A DNA stretch of 64,000 bases from Aurantiochytrium sp. KH105 (lineage: Eukaryota > Sar > Bigyra > Thraustochytrida > Thraustochytriidae): positions 163,923 through 227,922 of the forward strand of contig BGKB01000119.1 in assembly GCA_003116975.1 (NCBI GenBank), in the 5' to 3' direction. The notes under the pieces were generated by a model. The model was not told the DNA's origin, searched no databases, and was given only the letters and a program-made list of their open reading frames with translations. Positions within the stretch are counted from its first letter, which is position 1; each line of letters opens with the position of its first letter. Shown piece after piece: positions 56,622 through 64,000 of this stretch. Made by a program: the position numbers and the translations under genes.

Positions 56622-57572
56622 GCAGCACGTATACATACATCAAATGAATTTCACAACTCTTTTTTATGCTCAACAACAACTTAAACTTGTCTGCAAGCTC
56701 AGAAGTGAGCATTTTGGAGTGGGCGAAAGGATCCTAATCAGACGGCAGAGGAATCGCATCCACTTGAATTCGTAAGTATACCCAAAACACAAAACACAAA
56801 GCGTATGTCTTGGGCCTAGACTTAGCTAGACCAAGGCTCTGGCCATCCTTGCATTTTTTTTAAAAATAACAACCACTTACAGCTGCAAATGGCTGTACTG
56901 ACGGTTTGGTTCCATGTTCCTGACGTATCTATCGATGTACTCATGGTGAGGCGAAGATGAAAGAGTGCAAACCTTTTCAATCTTTCACCCCAGAAATGGT
57001 TTCTCAATCTTTCGCTCCAGAAAGGGCAGATTCCCCCATTCCTTTTTGTCTGCCAAAGCAGAACACCCCCCTTTCGCCGGCAATTTCCATTTCGACCTCA
57101 GCAGCAGCTGCTAGCTCAGAGAGTGAGCGCATGGTAGGGGTGTAGTAAAGCTCCATCTCATAAAAGCTTGGGCCATAGAAACTGCATCGGAAAAATTTAA
57201 AAGGTGTGTGTTTTCCCTCGCCTCGCGGGACACACGATGTAGCAATAAGGATCAAAGAGGGTCATCGAGAAACTTCGGCAAAAGGTCCCATAAATGTTTA
57301 CCCGAACGGACCCCGGCGCCGTCGCGCCGGGCCCAAGCAGAACGTGAAGCTCGCTCTTGACGTGGACCGCCCGGCCGGCCGACTTGGGGCCGCGAGGTCC
57401 GTACGCGAGCTCTCGCGAGCTCTCGCGAGGCGCCGGCCACCAAGCATCCGCGCGCGTTCGCGCCACAGCCGCTTCCTTTACTTACTTCGGAGCGTGACTG
57501 GGCCGTCAACGAGGTGTGCGGCGGCACGTGCAGTCAAGTCAGTCAATCAGTCGCTCGTTGGGGCCAACAACC
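56622..57572. other. intergenic stretch, nothing recognised
   Basis: AT-rich 3' region of the C2HC gene, then GC-rich promoter side of the multipass protein with a GAGCTCTCGCGAGCTCTCGC-type inverted repeat near 57408-57430. ORFs carry no domain. Confidence 0.55.
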
Positions 57573-58724
57573 ATGGGCGACGACGCGGCGAGCGCCGCGA
57601 CGATGGGCAGGATGCTGGCGGTAACCAGCGAGGCGGATGGCTTTATCATCAACACGACTCATGGAACGTTTGAGAGCCCGATCGACGGATCGTTGTCCGA
57701 TATGCTCTTTGCGGCTGCAGGCGCGAGCAGTCCTGCCGGCGCACTCATGTTGACCATCTTTATCGGCTCGTGGATTCTGCAGCCCATTGCGCTCGTGCAT
57801 ACTACAGTGTTTTTCCGCGTCTTTGGCGTCCGATCTGACTTTCTGGGCAATCTTCTTTTGGGCGTCCTGCTGCCCATGGGAATCGTAGCCTCGACTGTGC
57901 TCGTGGGCCGCGACGCCTTTGTGTGGATGAAGATTCTGTCTTTAATTGGCGCATCGACCATCTTTCTGCTCATCAAACACGTCTTCCCACCCCCCAACCG
58001 CATTGTGCAGCTCCCCCTTCTTGGTGAGACCCGCATGAATGTCTTGTACAGCGTACTGGGACACGGCGTTTTTATGGTCAACATGGTGGAAGAGTTCGTT
58101 TGGGAGCTGTTTTTGCTGCAAAAGAAGCCGTACAACATCATCAACGGGTGCAATGGGGTCGTCTTGACCATCATGGTGGTCATGTACGCCAAGCGCTATG
58201 GTTTCTCGGTCATGGAACGCTACGACGAGACGACGCGCGAGATTCGTGCTAACCTTTCGCCCCTCTTTATCGTTGCTTATACGTTGTGGAACATTGAGTA
58301 CAATGCCGTCTATCATCCAGAAAAGGCCATGTACTACGTGATTACATCGCTGCTTCTTCCTCTGCTTGCAGCCATGCTCGGGCTCCACGACTGGCTCGAG
58401 ATTCGCGTTATCTCGGCTCTGCATGCCTTTATCTTGCGCATTTCTCCCGTCAAGATCTCTTCGAGCGTAAATGCCACACTCTTTCTTGGATCACTCGGCT
58501 TCGAGAGCGAGATTTTCCGCTATGTTTTCTCTTCCACTGCTGCCTTTGCGACCTTGGCGGTTGTTGTGGAGGTCGTTGCGCGCATTAATCGCGGTCGCAA
58601 GCACTTTGATGGGCCTTTCAACATTACGTCTCTGATTAGTGTTGACGAAAGGCACCCCGAGAGGTACTACAGGGATGGCGATGAGCGCGGCAAGAGTGGC
58701 CGTATCATGGCTTCTGATATCTAA
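57573..58724 (+). CDS. multipass membrane protein, family not recognised
   Basis: 383 residues from the Met at 57573 (MGDDAASAATMGRML; an upstream Met at 57516 would add 19 residues). Eight or nine hydrophobic segments are visible: LMLTIFIGSWILQPIALVHT, LLLGVLLPMGIVASTVLVGR, MKILSLIGASTIFLLIK, LYSVLGHGVFMVNMV, GVVLTIMVVMYA, LFIVAYTLWNIEYNAVY, VITSLLLPLLAAMLGL, VISALHAFILRIS and FSSTAAFATLAVVVEVVARI. Acidic and aromatic residues inside segments (MVEEFVWELF, NIEYNAVYH) suggest a polar path or active site. No signal peptide. The C-terminal tail is hydrophilic (RHPERYYRDGDERGKSG). Could be a transporter or membrane enzyme; no function assigned. Convergent with the MscS gene. Confidence 0.75.
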   Translation: MGDDAASAATMGRMLAVTSEADGFIINTTHGTFESPIDGSLSDMLFAAAGASSPAGALMLTIFIGSWILQPIALVHTTVFFRVFGVRSDFLGNLLLGVLLPMGIVASTVLVGRDAFVWMKILSLIGASTIFLLIKHVFPPPNRIVQLPLLGETRMNVLYSVLGHGVFMVNMVEEFVWELFLLQKKPYNIINGCNGVVLTIMVVMYAKRYGFSVMERYDETTREIRANLSPLFIVAYTLWNIEYNAVYHPEKAMYYVITSLLLPLLAAMLGLHDWLEIRVISALHAFILRISPVKISSSVNATLFLGSLGFESEIFRYVFSSTAAFATLAVVVEVVARINRGRKHFDGPFNITSLISVDERHPERYYRDGDERGKSGRIMASDI

Positions 58725-58904
58725 TCTGGTCCATTTTTTCTGTTTTTTTTTGTTTGTTTTTTATGAAAATTGTTCGTGTGTCATAGAAAAGGGAGATTGT
58801 TAACAAAAGCTTGAGGCCCCTCGTTAGCGCCGACGCCTTATTTTGTGAATCACCGAAAACGAGACAAGGTTTAAATTTATCAAGGTCGCGAGTGACAGAC
58901 GACA

Positions 58905-58905
<1 letters not shown>

Positions 58906-58945
<40 letters not shown>
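58906..58945. repeat. (GCTT)n microsatellite
   Basis: About ten GCTT units in the convergent 3' region between the multipass protein and the MscS channel. Confidence 0.95.
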
Positions 58946-59031
58946 CAACATCTTCATTGATGCAAAGTATCCTACGCACGAAACAAGCAGCAAGGCATTC
59001 TTTCCTTTCTTTTCTTTTCTCTTCATTTCTT

Positions 59032-60669
59032 TTAGGTCGCAGCGTCCGCGAGAAGTTGATAAGCGGCCATGCTGAGGTCAAGGTCGTCGTTATTGTACTC
59101 GTCTTGCGAAAAGCTTGGGCCCGCACCCCGCTCACGAATCAAGGGCCGGCGTGAATAACGTTCAGGAGGATCGTCCCCGGCGGTATCATCATCATTGTCG
59201 TCCTCGTGTCTGTATCCTCGTCGAAATCTTGGTCGACTTGAATCACCCCCTCTTCCGCCACTGTTTGTGCTGTCGTCGTCATTGTTGTCGAGATCATCAC
59301 GACTACTGCTATCCGTACGACTCCGATCTCGCCGTCTGACACCACGGAGAGGACGGGCAAGATATTGTGCCTCGCTTTCGATGCCAAGACTGCTCATTGT
59401 GTCGGTGACTGCGAGCATGATTTCCGACTGAATGTCCGCGTGTCGTTTATCCTCCGTGTCCAAGCCACTGGTGTGCGTCCAAATGAGCACCTCGAACATT
59501 TGGTCGAGCACGACAAAGAAGTCGGTCGCATCGCCGAGCTTGCCGTGCTTTGCATTCGCTGGATGCGAGGTGAGAGCTGGATGCAAAGTCTGAAGGGTGT
59601 GCTCCAATTCGGACAAGAGCTTGCGAATTTTCGCACCAGGTGTCTCCGGGCTTAGTTTCATGCGCACCTCGAGCAAGCGGGTGGACCCGCGCGAGAAGTT
59701 TGTAACAGGCTGCTCGAGCACGCGCGAGTTAGGAACGTAGATGATAGACTTGTCCGGCCGCTGCAGCTTTGTCGTCCGCAGCGTAATGTCCAGCACTGTG
59801 CCTTCAACTCCAACGACGCGGACGTAGTTTCCCTCGGCGAATTTGTCGTCGAAAAGAACCATGAGGCCTCCGATGAGATTTCGAATCCAGGGCTGCGCTG
59901 CAAAGACTATACTTAGCGTAAAAATCGTGGCGCTCTGGAAAAACGACACGACCGGAACGTCGTTGCTCTGCAGGCCGAGCACGATGATGAGCAAAAAGAT
60001 GACGTACTTTACCACACGAAGGCCCTCTTCGATTGCATGACGTAATGATGGCTCGTTCCCACCATCAGTACCCCGCTGCTGCGAGTTACTGCCCTCTGCT
60101 TCATGATCGACGCCCTCGTCGTCAACGTACAGCATGGGCGCCAGCGGATCATCCACTGCGGTGACAGTGGTATTCGAGAGAGCGGCTCGTTTGGCATCCT
60201 TGTCCGCCTCGGCGTTGGCTTTGCTGGCTGATCTGTTGCCGCGCTCTGCCTCGAGTCGCACAATTTTGGACAGCGCAGCAAAGGCGGCATTGATGAAGAG
60301 TAGCAGGATGATGAAAAATGGAATGGACAAAAAATAGCGAAAGATGCTGTACACTCTGTCCGGCATGTGCAAGGTCACGAAGCCTGCCCATACGAGACCC
60401 CAGCGCAGCAACTGCGACATCCAAGAAGCTACATGGCGCTTCAGCGGACGGAGCCACGATCGCCGTTTGTATCTCGTGAGGATTAAGCTCAGCAGCGCAA
60501 TAAGCAAGTTTACAATGTAGTCTGCCAGCATTGCCAAGACCCATAGACATGCTGTCACAATGAGCCATTGGTACGCAACGCCCCAGAACTGGCAGTTCTT
60601 GCTCGGCTGCGCTGAGCAGCAATACGCTGCGTTATTTGTCCATGAGTCGCCGCAGTCGCTCGTGCTCAT
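59032..60669 (-). CDS. MscS-type mechanosensitive ion channel
   Basis: 545 residues from the Met at 60669 (MSTSDCGDSW). MscS-like channels open with membrane tension and release ions. Several N-terminal TM helices (~25-140) are followed by a charged cytosolic loop (~145-210) and then the conserved pore unit: a helix VVKYVIFLLIIVLGL, TIFTLSIVFAAQPWIRNLIG and GLMVLFDDKFAEGNYVRVVG, with the beta-domain VEGTVLDITLRTTKLQRPDK and IYVPNSRVLEQPVTNFSR. This matches the MscS signature closely. The C-terminus (~445-545) is disordered, with Asp-rich and Arg/Ser-rich stretches. Membrane location (plasma membrane, contractile vacuole or plastid/mitochondrion) cannot be told. Start choice follows the first good Met; 11 further in-frame residues lie upstream. 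Confidence 0.9.
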   Translation of the reverse strand: MSTSDCGDSWTNNAAYCCSAQPSKNCQFWGVAYQWLIVTACLWVLAMLADYIVNLLIALLSLILTRYKRRSWLRPLKRHVASWMSQLLRWGLVWAGFVTLHMPDRVYSIFRYFLSIPFFIILLLFINAAFAALSKIVRLEAERGNRSASKANAEADKDAKRAALSNTTVTAVDDPLAPMLYVDDEGVDHEAEGSNSQQRGTDGGNEPSLRHAIEEGLRVVKYVIFLLIIVLGLQSNDVPVVSFFQSATIFTLSIVFAAQPWIRNLIGGLMVLFDDKFAEGNYVRVVGVEGTVLDITLRTTKLQRPDKSIIYVPNSRVLEQPVTNFSRGSTRLLEVRMKLSPETPGAKIRKLLSELEHTLQTLHPALTSHPANAKHGKLGDATDFFVVLDQMFEVLIWTHTSGLDTEDKRHADIQSEIMLAVTDTMSSLGIESEAQYLARPLRGVRRRDRSRTDSSSRDDLDNNDDDSTNSGGRGGDSSRPRFRRGYRHEDDNDDDTAGDDPPERYSRRPLIRERGAGPSFSQDEYNNDDLDLSMAAYQLLADAAT

Positions 60670-61404
60670 GGTTGCACAGCGTTCTGCCTGCCTGACAAAC
60701 AAGACAAAGAGACGAACAAGTTGGCCAGCCCAGCTCGATCAGGGCGGCTGGCAGATGTGCGGAACTCGCTCTGGCGCCGGGCGCGGAGACCGCGGCGCGC
60801 GCCCGGCCCTCTCGAGCTTTTTTCTCCTCTTTTTTGCTCTTTTTCTTTTTTTATTTGCTGTGCGCGCAAGTTGAACTTCGAAGATGGACGCTGCGATCCC
60901 ACTGCGCGGTCAAGGCTCGTTCCGTGGTCAAGTCCGAGTCAAATAAACTACACAAAATGATGCTTGGGGCGTGCGTTGAGAGGCAGAAATAAGACAGAGG
61001 AGAAATTGATTGCTGCCTTTGGTACGTCACTCAAAACGAAGTTGCTCATGTGCGAGAGATGATCGATTTTGACGACTTCGAAAAGAACGCATGGTCGTCG
61101 TGATGGTGTGTCCAGAAAAGTCAAAGCAGAAGTTATTGAGCGAGAGAAACGTGAATCTCTGTTTTTGTTTTGATTATAAAAGGATCATCGACGAAAAGCC
61201 TAGTGTTTCCCGACGAGTCTCGATTGCAATCAGGTGCGAGCCGATGATGTAGACCGATGATTTAGATCGATCGCCCCCATGCTGCGACACTACAATATCT
61301 GACGCAAAGAAGTTGCAGTCCCCAAGGAAAAGGGGTGCGGGCTGGATGATTCCAAGTATGTATATCACGATCCGTACGGAAAAGAGGGCCCCCCTTTCGA
61401 CACC
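60670..61404. other. intergenic stretch between MscS start and COA5 stop
   Basis: No gene supported. It should hold the MscS promoter and the COA5 3' region; a GTATGTATAT word lies near 61354-61364. Confidence 0.55.
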
Positions 61405-61614
61405 TCATGATGCCTTGAGGCCTTGAATCCGAGAGCGCATGTTGAGCTGATTCGCCTTGCAGACCACGTAGGCATTCTTGAGCGACTCGCACTCTTGCAC
61501 GTGCTTCACGCACTCCTTCATGCTCTTCCCCTCCTTCTTCACGCAGTCGCTCTCGCGAAGGCACCGCTTCAGCGAGTCCGCGGCGTCCTGGCAGCTCCGC
61601 GACGCTCCGCCCAT
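61405..61614 (-). CDS. COA5: cytochrome c oxidase assembly factor COA5/PET191
   Basis: 69 residues from the Met at 61614 (MGGASRSCQDAADSLKRC). COA5/PET191 is a small intermembrane-space protein needed to build complex IV. Six Cys are present. Two pairs have C-x9-C spacing (8/18 and 42/52), and further Cys lie at 24 and 35, within LRESDCVKKEGKSMKECV, which closely matches the family core (LLQSDCVVQEGKSPRQCL-like). C-terminal NMRSRIQG also fits. Length agrees with the human protein (74 aa). An upstream extension to 61803 is open but not family-like. Divergent from the spliced gene at 62017. Confidence 0.9.
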   Translation of the reverse strand: MGGASRSCQDAADSLKRCLRESDCVKKEGKSMKECVKHVQECESLKNAYVVCKANQLNMRSRIQGLKAS

Positions 61615-61894
61615 CGCGTCCTTCTCCTCAATCGCTCGCTTCTCTTGCTCTCCTGCGCGAAGGAAGAGTCCTCGTCGCGTCGGCGTGCCTTGGGGGACGC
61701 GCGCCAGGCTCTCCCTCCCTCCGGCACTTCGCCTGCCTGCGCGCGGAGCGGCCTCGCGCGAGCGGCGGACGGTCTCCGGCCTTTGGCGATCTGGTCGCGG
61801 CACTTCGTTCGTTCGTGGCGGCGCTGCAGACAGACCTCGGTTTTAAATCCGATTTCAACTCCGATTTCAAATCCGCAACTCGCTCGAGCGGCAC

Positions 61895-61928
<34 letters not shown>

Positions 61929-62016
61929 GCTGCTGCCGCTGCTGCCGCCGCTGCCGCCGCTGCCGCTGCTGCTGCCGCTGCTGCGCGGACCGCGGGAGGT
62001 CTGCCCGCCCTGCGAG
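61615..62016. promoter_or_regulatory. divergent promoter region with CTG/CCG repeats
   Basis: About 400 bp between the starts of COA5 (minus) and the spliced gene (plus). A mixed CTG/CCG trinucleotide array occupies 61895-61984 and ends ~32 bp before the plus-strand start. A TTTCAA/GATTTC direct repeat lies near 61845-61873. Confidence 0.5.
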
Positions 62017-62638
62017 ATGCTGCTGTCCGCGGCGCTCTCGCGGCGCGCCGTGGGCGCATGGCGCGGATGCGGCGCCGAGATGGCCAACGCGACATGGCGT
62101 CGCGCGCTCAGCGAGGACACCGAGGCGGAGCGCAGGCGGCAGGAGCAGCAGCGCCGGCGCGAGACCGAGCGTCAGGCCGCCATTGAGCAGGAGGAGCGCA
62201 TCAAGGCGGAGAACAAGGAGATGATCAGCTCGTTTTCGCAAATGGCCGACTGGATCGACGTCAAGGAGCAGCGTCTCCCGACCCAGTTCGGCGACGGCAG
62301 CGCCGCCATCGACTTCAGGTATGTTGACAGAAAAGACCCGGCAAGAAAAAGTGGAAAAGCTATCATTACTGACGGTCAGATTTGTTCTACTCGTGTGACA
62401 TGTCTCTTTTGCTGCGCACAGCAACGCCATCAAAACGCGGCAGCGTACGGCTGAGGAGCGGAAACGCATTTCGCCATCGCAGCTCCAGGCCGCCTTTGAC
62501 AATGCGGCGAATGCGCAGGAGACGCAGCGAACGCTCGAGTCGCTTGGGATTTCCGCAGAAAAGGCACAGGCCATTGTGACACACTACAGCAAGCCAGAGC
62601 TCTTCGTTGTCAACTACGATGATGTTAGCGACAAGTAG
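62017..62638 (+). CDS. small mitochondrial-type protein, function unknown (two exons)
   Basis: Spliced as 62017-62318 and 62422-62638 (intron GTATGT...CACAG, phase 2), giving 172 residues. The N-terminus MLLSAALSRRAVGAWRGCG is an Arg/Ala-rich presequence-like helix. A charged coiled coil rich in Glu, Arg and Gln follows (~30-72). The region after the intron, LQAAFDNAANAQETQRTLES and LGISAEKAQAIVTHY, is a helical segment, and the end is KPELFVVNYDDVSDK. No family recognised. Its neighbours COA5 and the RsfS homologue are mitochondrial, in line with the presequence. The start is the first Met giving a presequence; the frame is open upstream through repeat sequence. Confidence 0.7.
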
Positions 62639-62745
62639 CCTGGTCGACCGAAAATGGCCAGGGGCGTGTGCACGCTCGCTCGTGAGTGACTCGTAAAGCT
62701 GCAGTGAGCTCAGGTCCGACTTGGTCTTGCAGACGCCGTGTCGTC

Positions 62746-63938
62746 TCACATGGCGTCCTCCTCGTCATAAGGCATGCGCTTGCGTTTTGAGCGCCTGCGT
62801 CGTTTCGCACGATCTTCCGTGTTTCGTTCAAACATGTCTTGCTTATGTTCTTCCATCTGCTCGTCGCGACGGTCAGGAAGGAGCTTATCGTCAAGCTTCA
62901 TGTAGTCTCGCCCCTCTTGAGTGAACACATGGACTAGAATACTGCCGGCGTCGAGGACGACCCAATCCTCGTCGGCATCATAAGGCTATGTCCGCGCAAC
63001 ACATACATGCACAAACATAACACCACACACGTAATGTAATTGTCAGTCAGTCAGTCAGTCAGTCAGTCAGTCATGCACGTTGTCAATCGATTCCAAAAGA
63101 GGAAAGAGAAAAACAACTTTTAAGAAAGAGACGACATGGAGGAAAAACGTACCTTGTTTTCGTGCGAAGAGCGGAGGCCGCGCTTGCGCATGGACTTGTG
63201 CAAAATCTTGGCGAGACGAAGAATGTGCTGCGAAGAACGACCCGTCACAATCACAGAGTCCTCGCGCATTCCTGATTCCTCGCCAGTGACGGACACAATG
63301 TTCTCCCCGCCATTGGCCTCAAGGCACGCCTTGACTTCCTCGAGTGTAAGGAGCTCTCCGGGAATGGCGCGAATCAGCTTGGACTCTCGCTCAACAAGGC
63401 CTGACTCCCACGTCCACGATGCCTCACGCTTACGTCGATGTCGGGCATAGTCTTCCTCGGCATTATCCTCATTCTGCGTCATCCAGACCGCAGCGTCCAT
63501 GGCCTCGTCGACTTTAATATTGAGGACATCGCGGTCCTCGAGCTCGGCGTTGGCGTCCTCGCCGTCCTCGGAAGGGTTTTCGTCCTCGGATGAGGCGCGA
63601 TTCTTGCTGGGTGGGACCCACTCCCAATCCTCTTCATCATCACCATCCTGTTCCTCCTTCATTTTCACATCGTCGTCCTCAGCGGAAGCAGCACCAGTAG
63701 CACCAGCACGAGCACCGACAGCAACGCTTTGCTGCTGCTCTTCGTCCCCCGCGCGCGACGCGGCCTTGTCGTCTGTGGCCAGCCAGCGCCTTGGTGCATG
63801 AGGCGTCCACGCACTCGCGGCCGCCGCCGGCGCCACTCGCGATCCTGCTGCGAGGTTCCAGGGCGTCTGCGAAGCGGCCGCAAGCCTGCTGCCGCGGCCC
63901 TGTCGCGCCACCGCGCGCAGACCTGCACGAAGAAGCAT
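62746..63938 (-). CDS. mitochondrial ribosome-silencing/assembly factor (RsfS/Iojap, MALSU1-like), two exons
   Basis: Spliced on the minus strand as 63938-63153 and 62985-62746 (intron GTACGT...ATAG, phase 0, 167 bp), giving 341 residues. RsfS-family proteins bind uL14 on the large ribosomal subunit; the mitochondrial form MALSU1 supports its assembly. An Arg/Ala-rich presequence (MLLRAGLRAVARQGRG) is followed by a long acidic linker (~50-200). The Iojap domain follows, with SVIVTGRSSQHILRLAKILH and, across the intron, DEDWVVLDAGSILVHVFTQE and GRDYMKLDDKLL. The C-terminus has a basic run (KRRRRSKRKR) and ends DEEDAM. The splice join restores the domain in frame, which supports both the intron and the identification. 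Confidence 0.88.
63042..63072. repeat. (CAGT)n microsatellite in the intron of the RsfS-like gene
   Basis: About seven to eight CAGT units inside the 167-bp intron at 62986-63152. Confidence 0.93.
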
Positions 63939-64000
63939 GATAGTTCAAGTTCTGTGCGCTGCGCATCAACTTGCGGCTGGGCCACAGACAGAGAGTGGTA

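Noticed and set aside
61423-62318. Long plus-strand ORF through the COA5 antisense strand and CTG repeats
   Set aside because: Only the part from 62017 is protein-like; the upstream part is antisense to COA5 and trinucleotide repeat.

Overview
The window is nuclear DNA of a GC-rich, gene-dense protist with few introns. Long uninterrupted eukaryotic ORFs (CENP-T, Elongator-type Elp3, Rab6, mitochondrial ATP synthase gamma, full-size peroxisomal ABCD transporter) sit between repeat-rich intergenic stretches, and only four genes show clear GT-AG introns. A thraustochytrid/labyrinthulomycete-like stramenopile fits best (plant-type full-size ABCD transporter, C-terminally membrane-anchored Elp3, many secretory sulfotransferases). 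This assignment is inference, not a direct match.

Region 1 (1-12.8 kb) is a head-to-tail array of five type II membrane P-loop sulfotransferase genes, the first cut by the window edge. Genes 3 and 4 lie in a recent ~2.15 kb segmental duplication. Their catalytic cores are almost identical, but two short patches differ only by amino-acid-changing substitutions that add about nine positive charges to gene 4. Three unrelated 21-bp tandem repeats recur in the array.

Region 2 (14-18.6 kb) has two tandem, spliced genes for secreted cysteine-rich proteins with identical exon architecture, then a Gln/Arg-rich coiled-coil protein. These face a minus-strand SGNH-hydrolase protein with a long charged N-terminal region.

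Region 3 (22-36 kb) holds an ABCC transporter, a small tail-anchored protein, and a divergent pair made of CENP-T and a Y-family DNA polymerase with altered active-site motifs and a C-terminal PIP box. It ends with an Elp3 that carries an extra C-terminal membrane segment.

Region 4 (36-53 kb) is mostly housekeeping: ATP synthase gamma, formylglycine-generating enzyme, AAMP/Sqt1-like WD40, Rab6, a secreted CocE/S15-type hydrolase, threonyl-tRNA synthetase, and a full-size ABCD peroxisomal transporter.

Region 5 (56-64 kb) holds a C2HC zinc-finger protein with a myristoylation-type N-terminus, an unrecognised multipass membrane protein, an MscS channel, and three mitochondrial-type genes: COA5/PET191, an unknown spliced gene and a RsfS/MALSU1 homologue.

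A possible theme is sulfated extracellular material: sulfotransferases to make it, FGE to activate sulfatases that remodel it, and secreted Cys-rich proteins that could be part of it. Only the protein families are visible in the sequence; the link between them is a hypothesis. No tRNA, rRNA, CRISPR or intact transposon was recognised.
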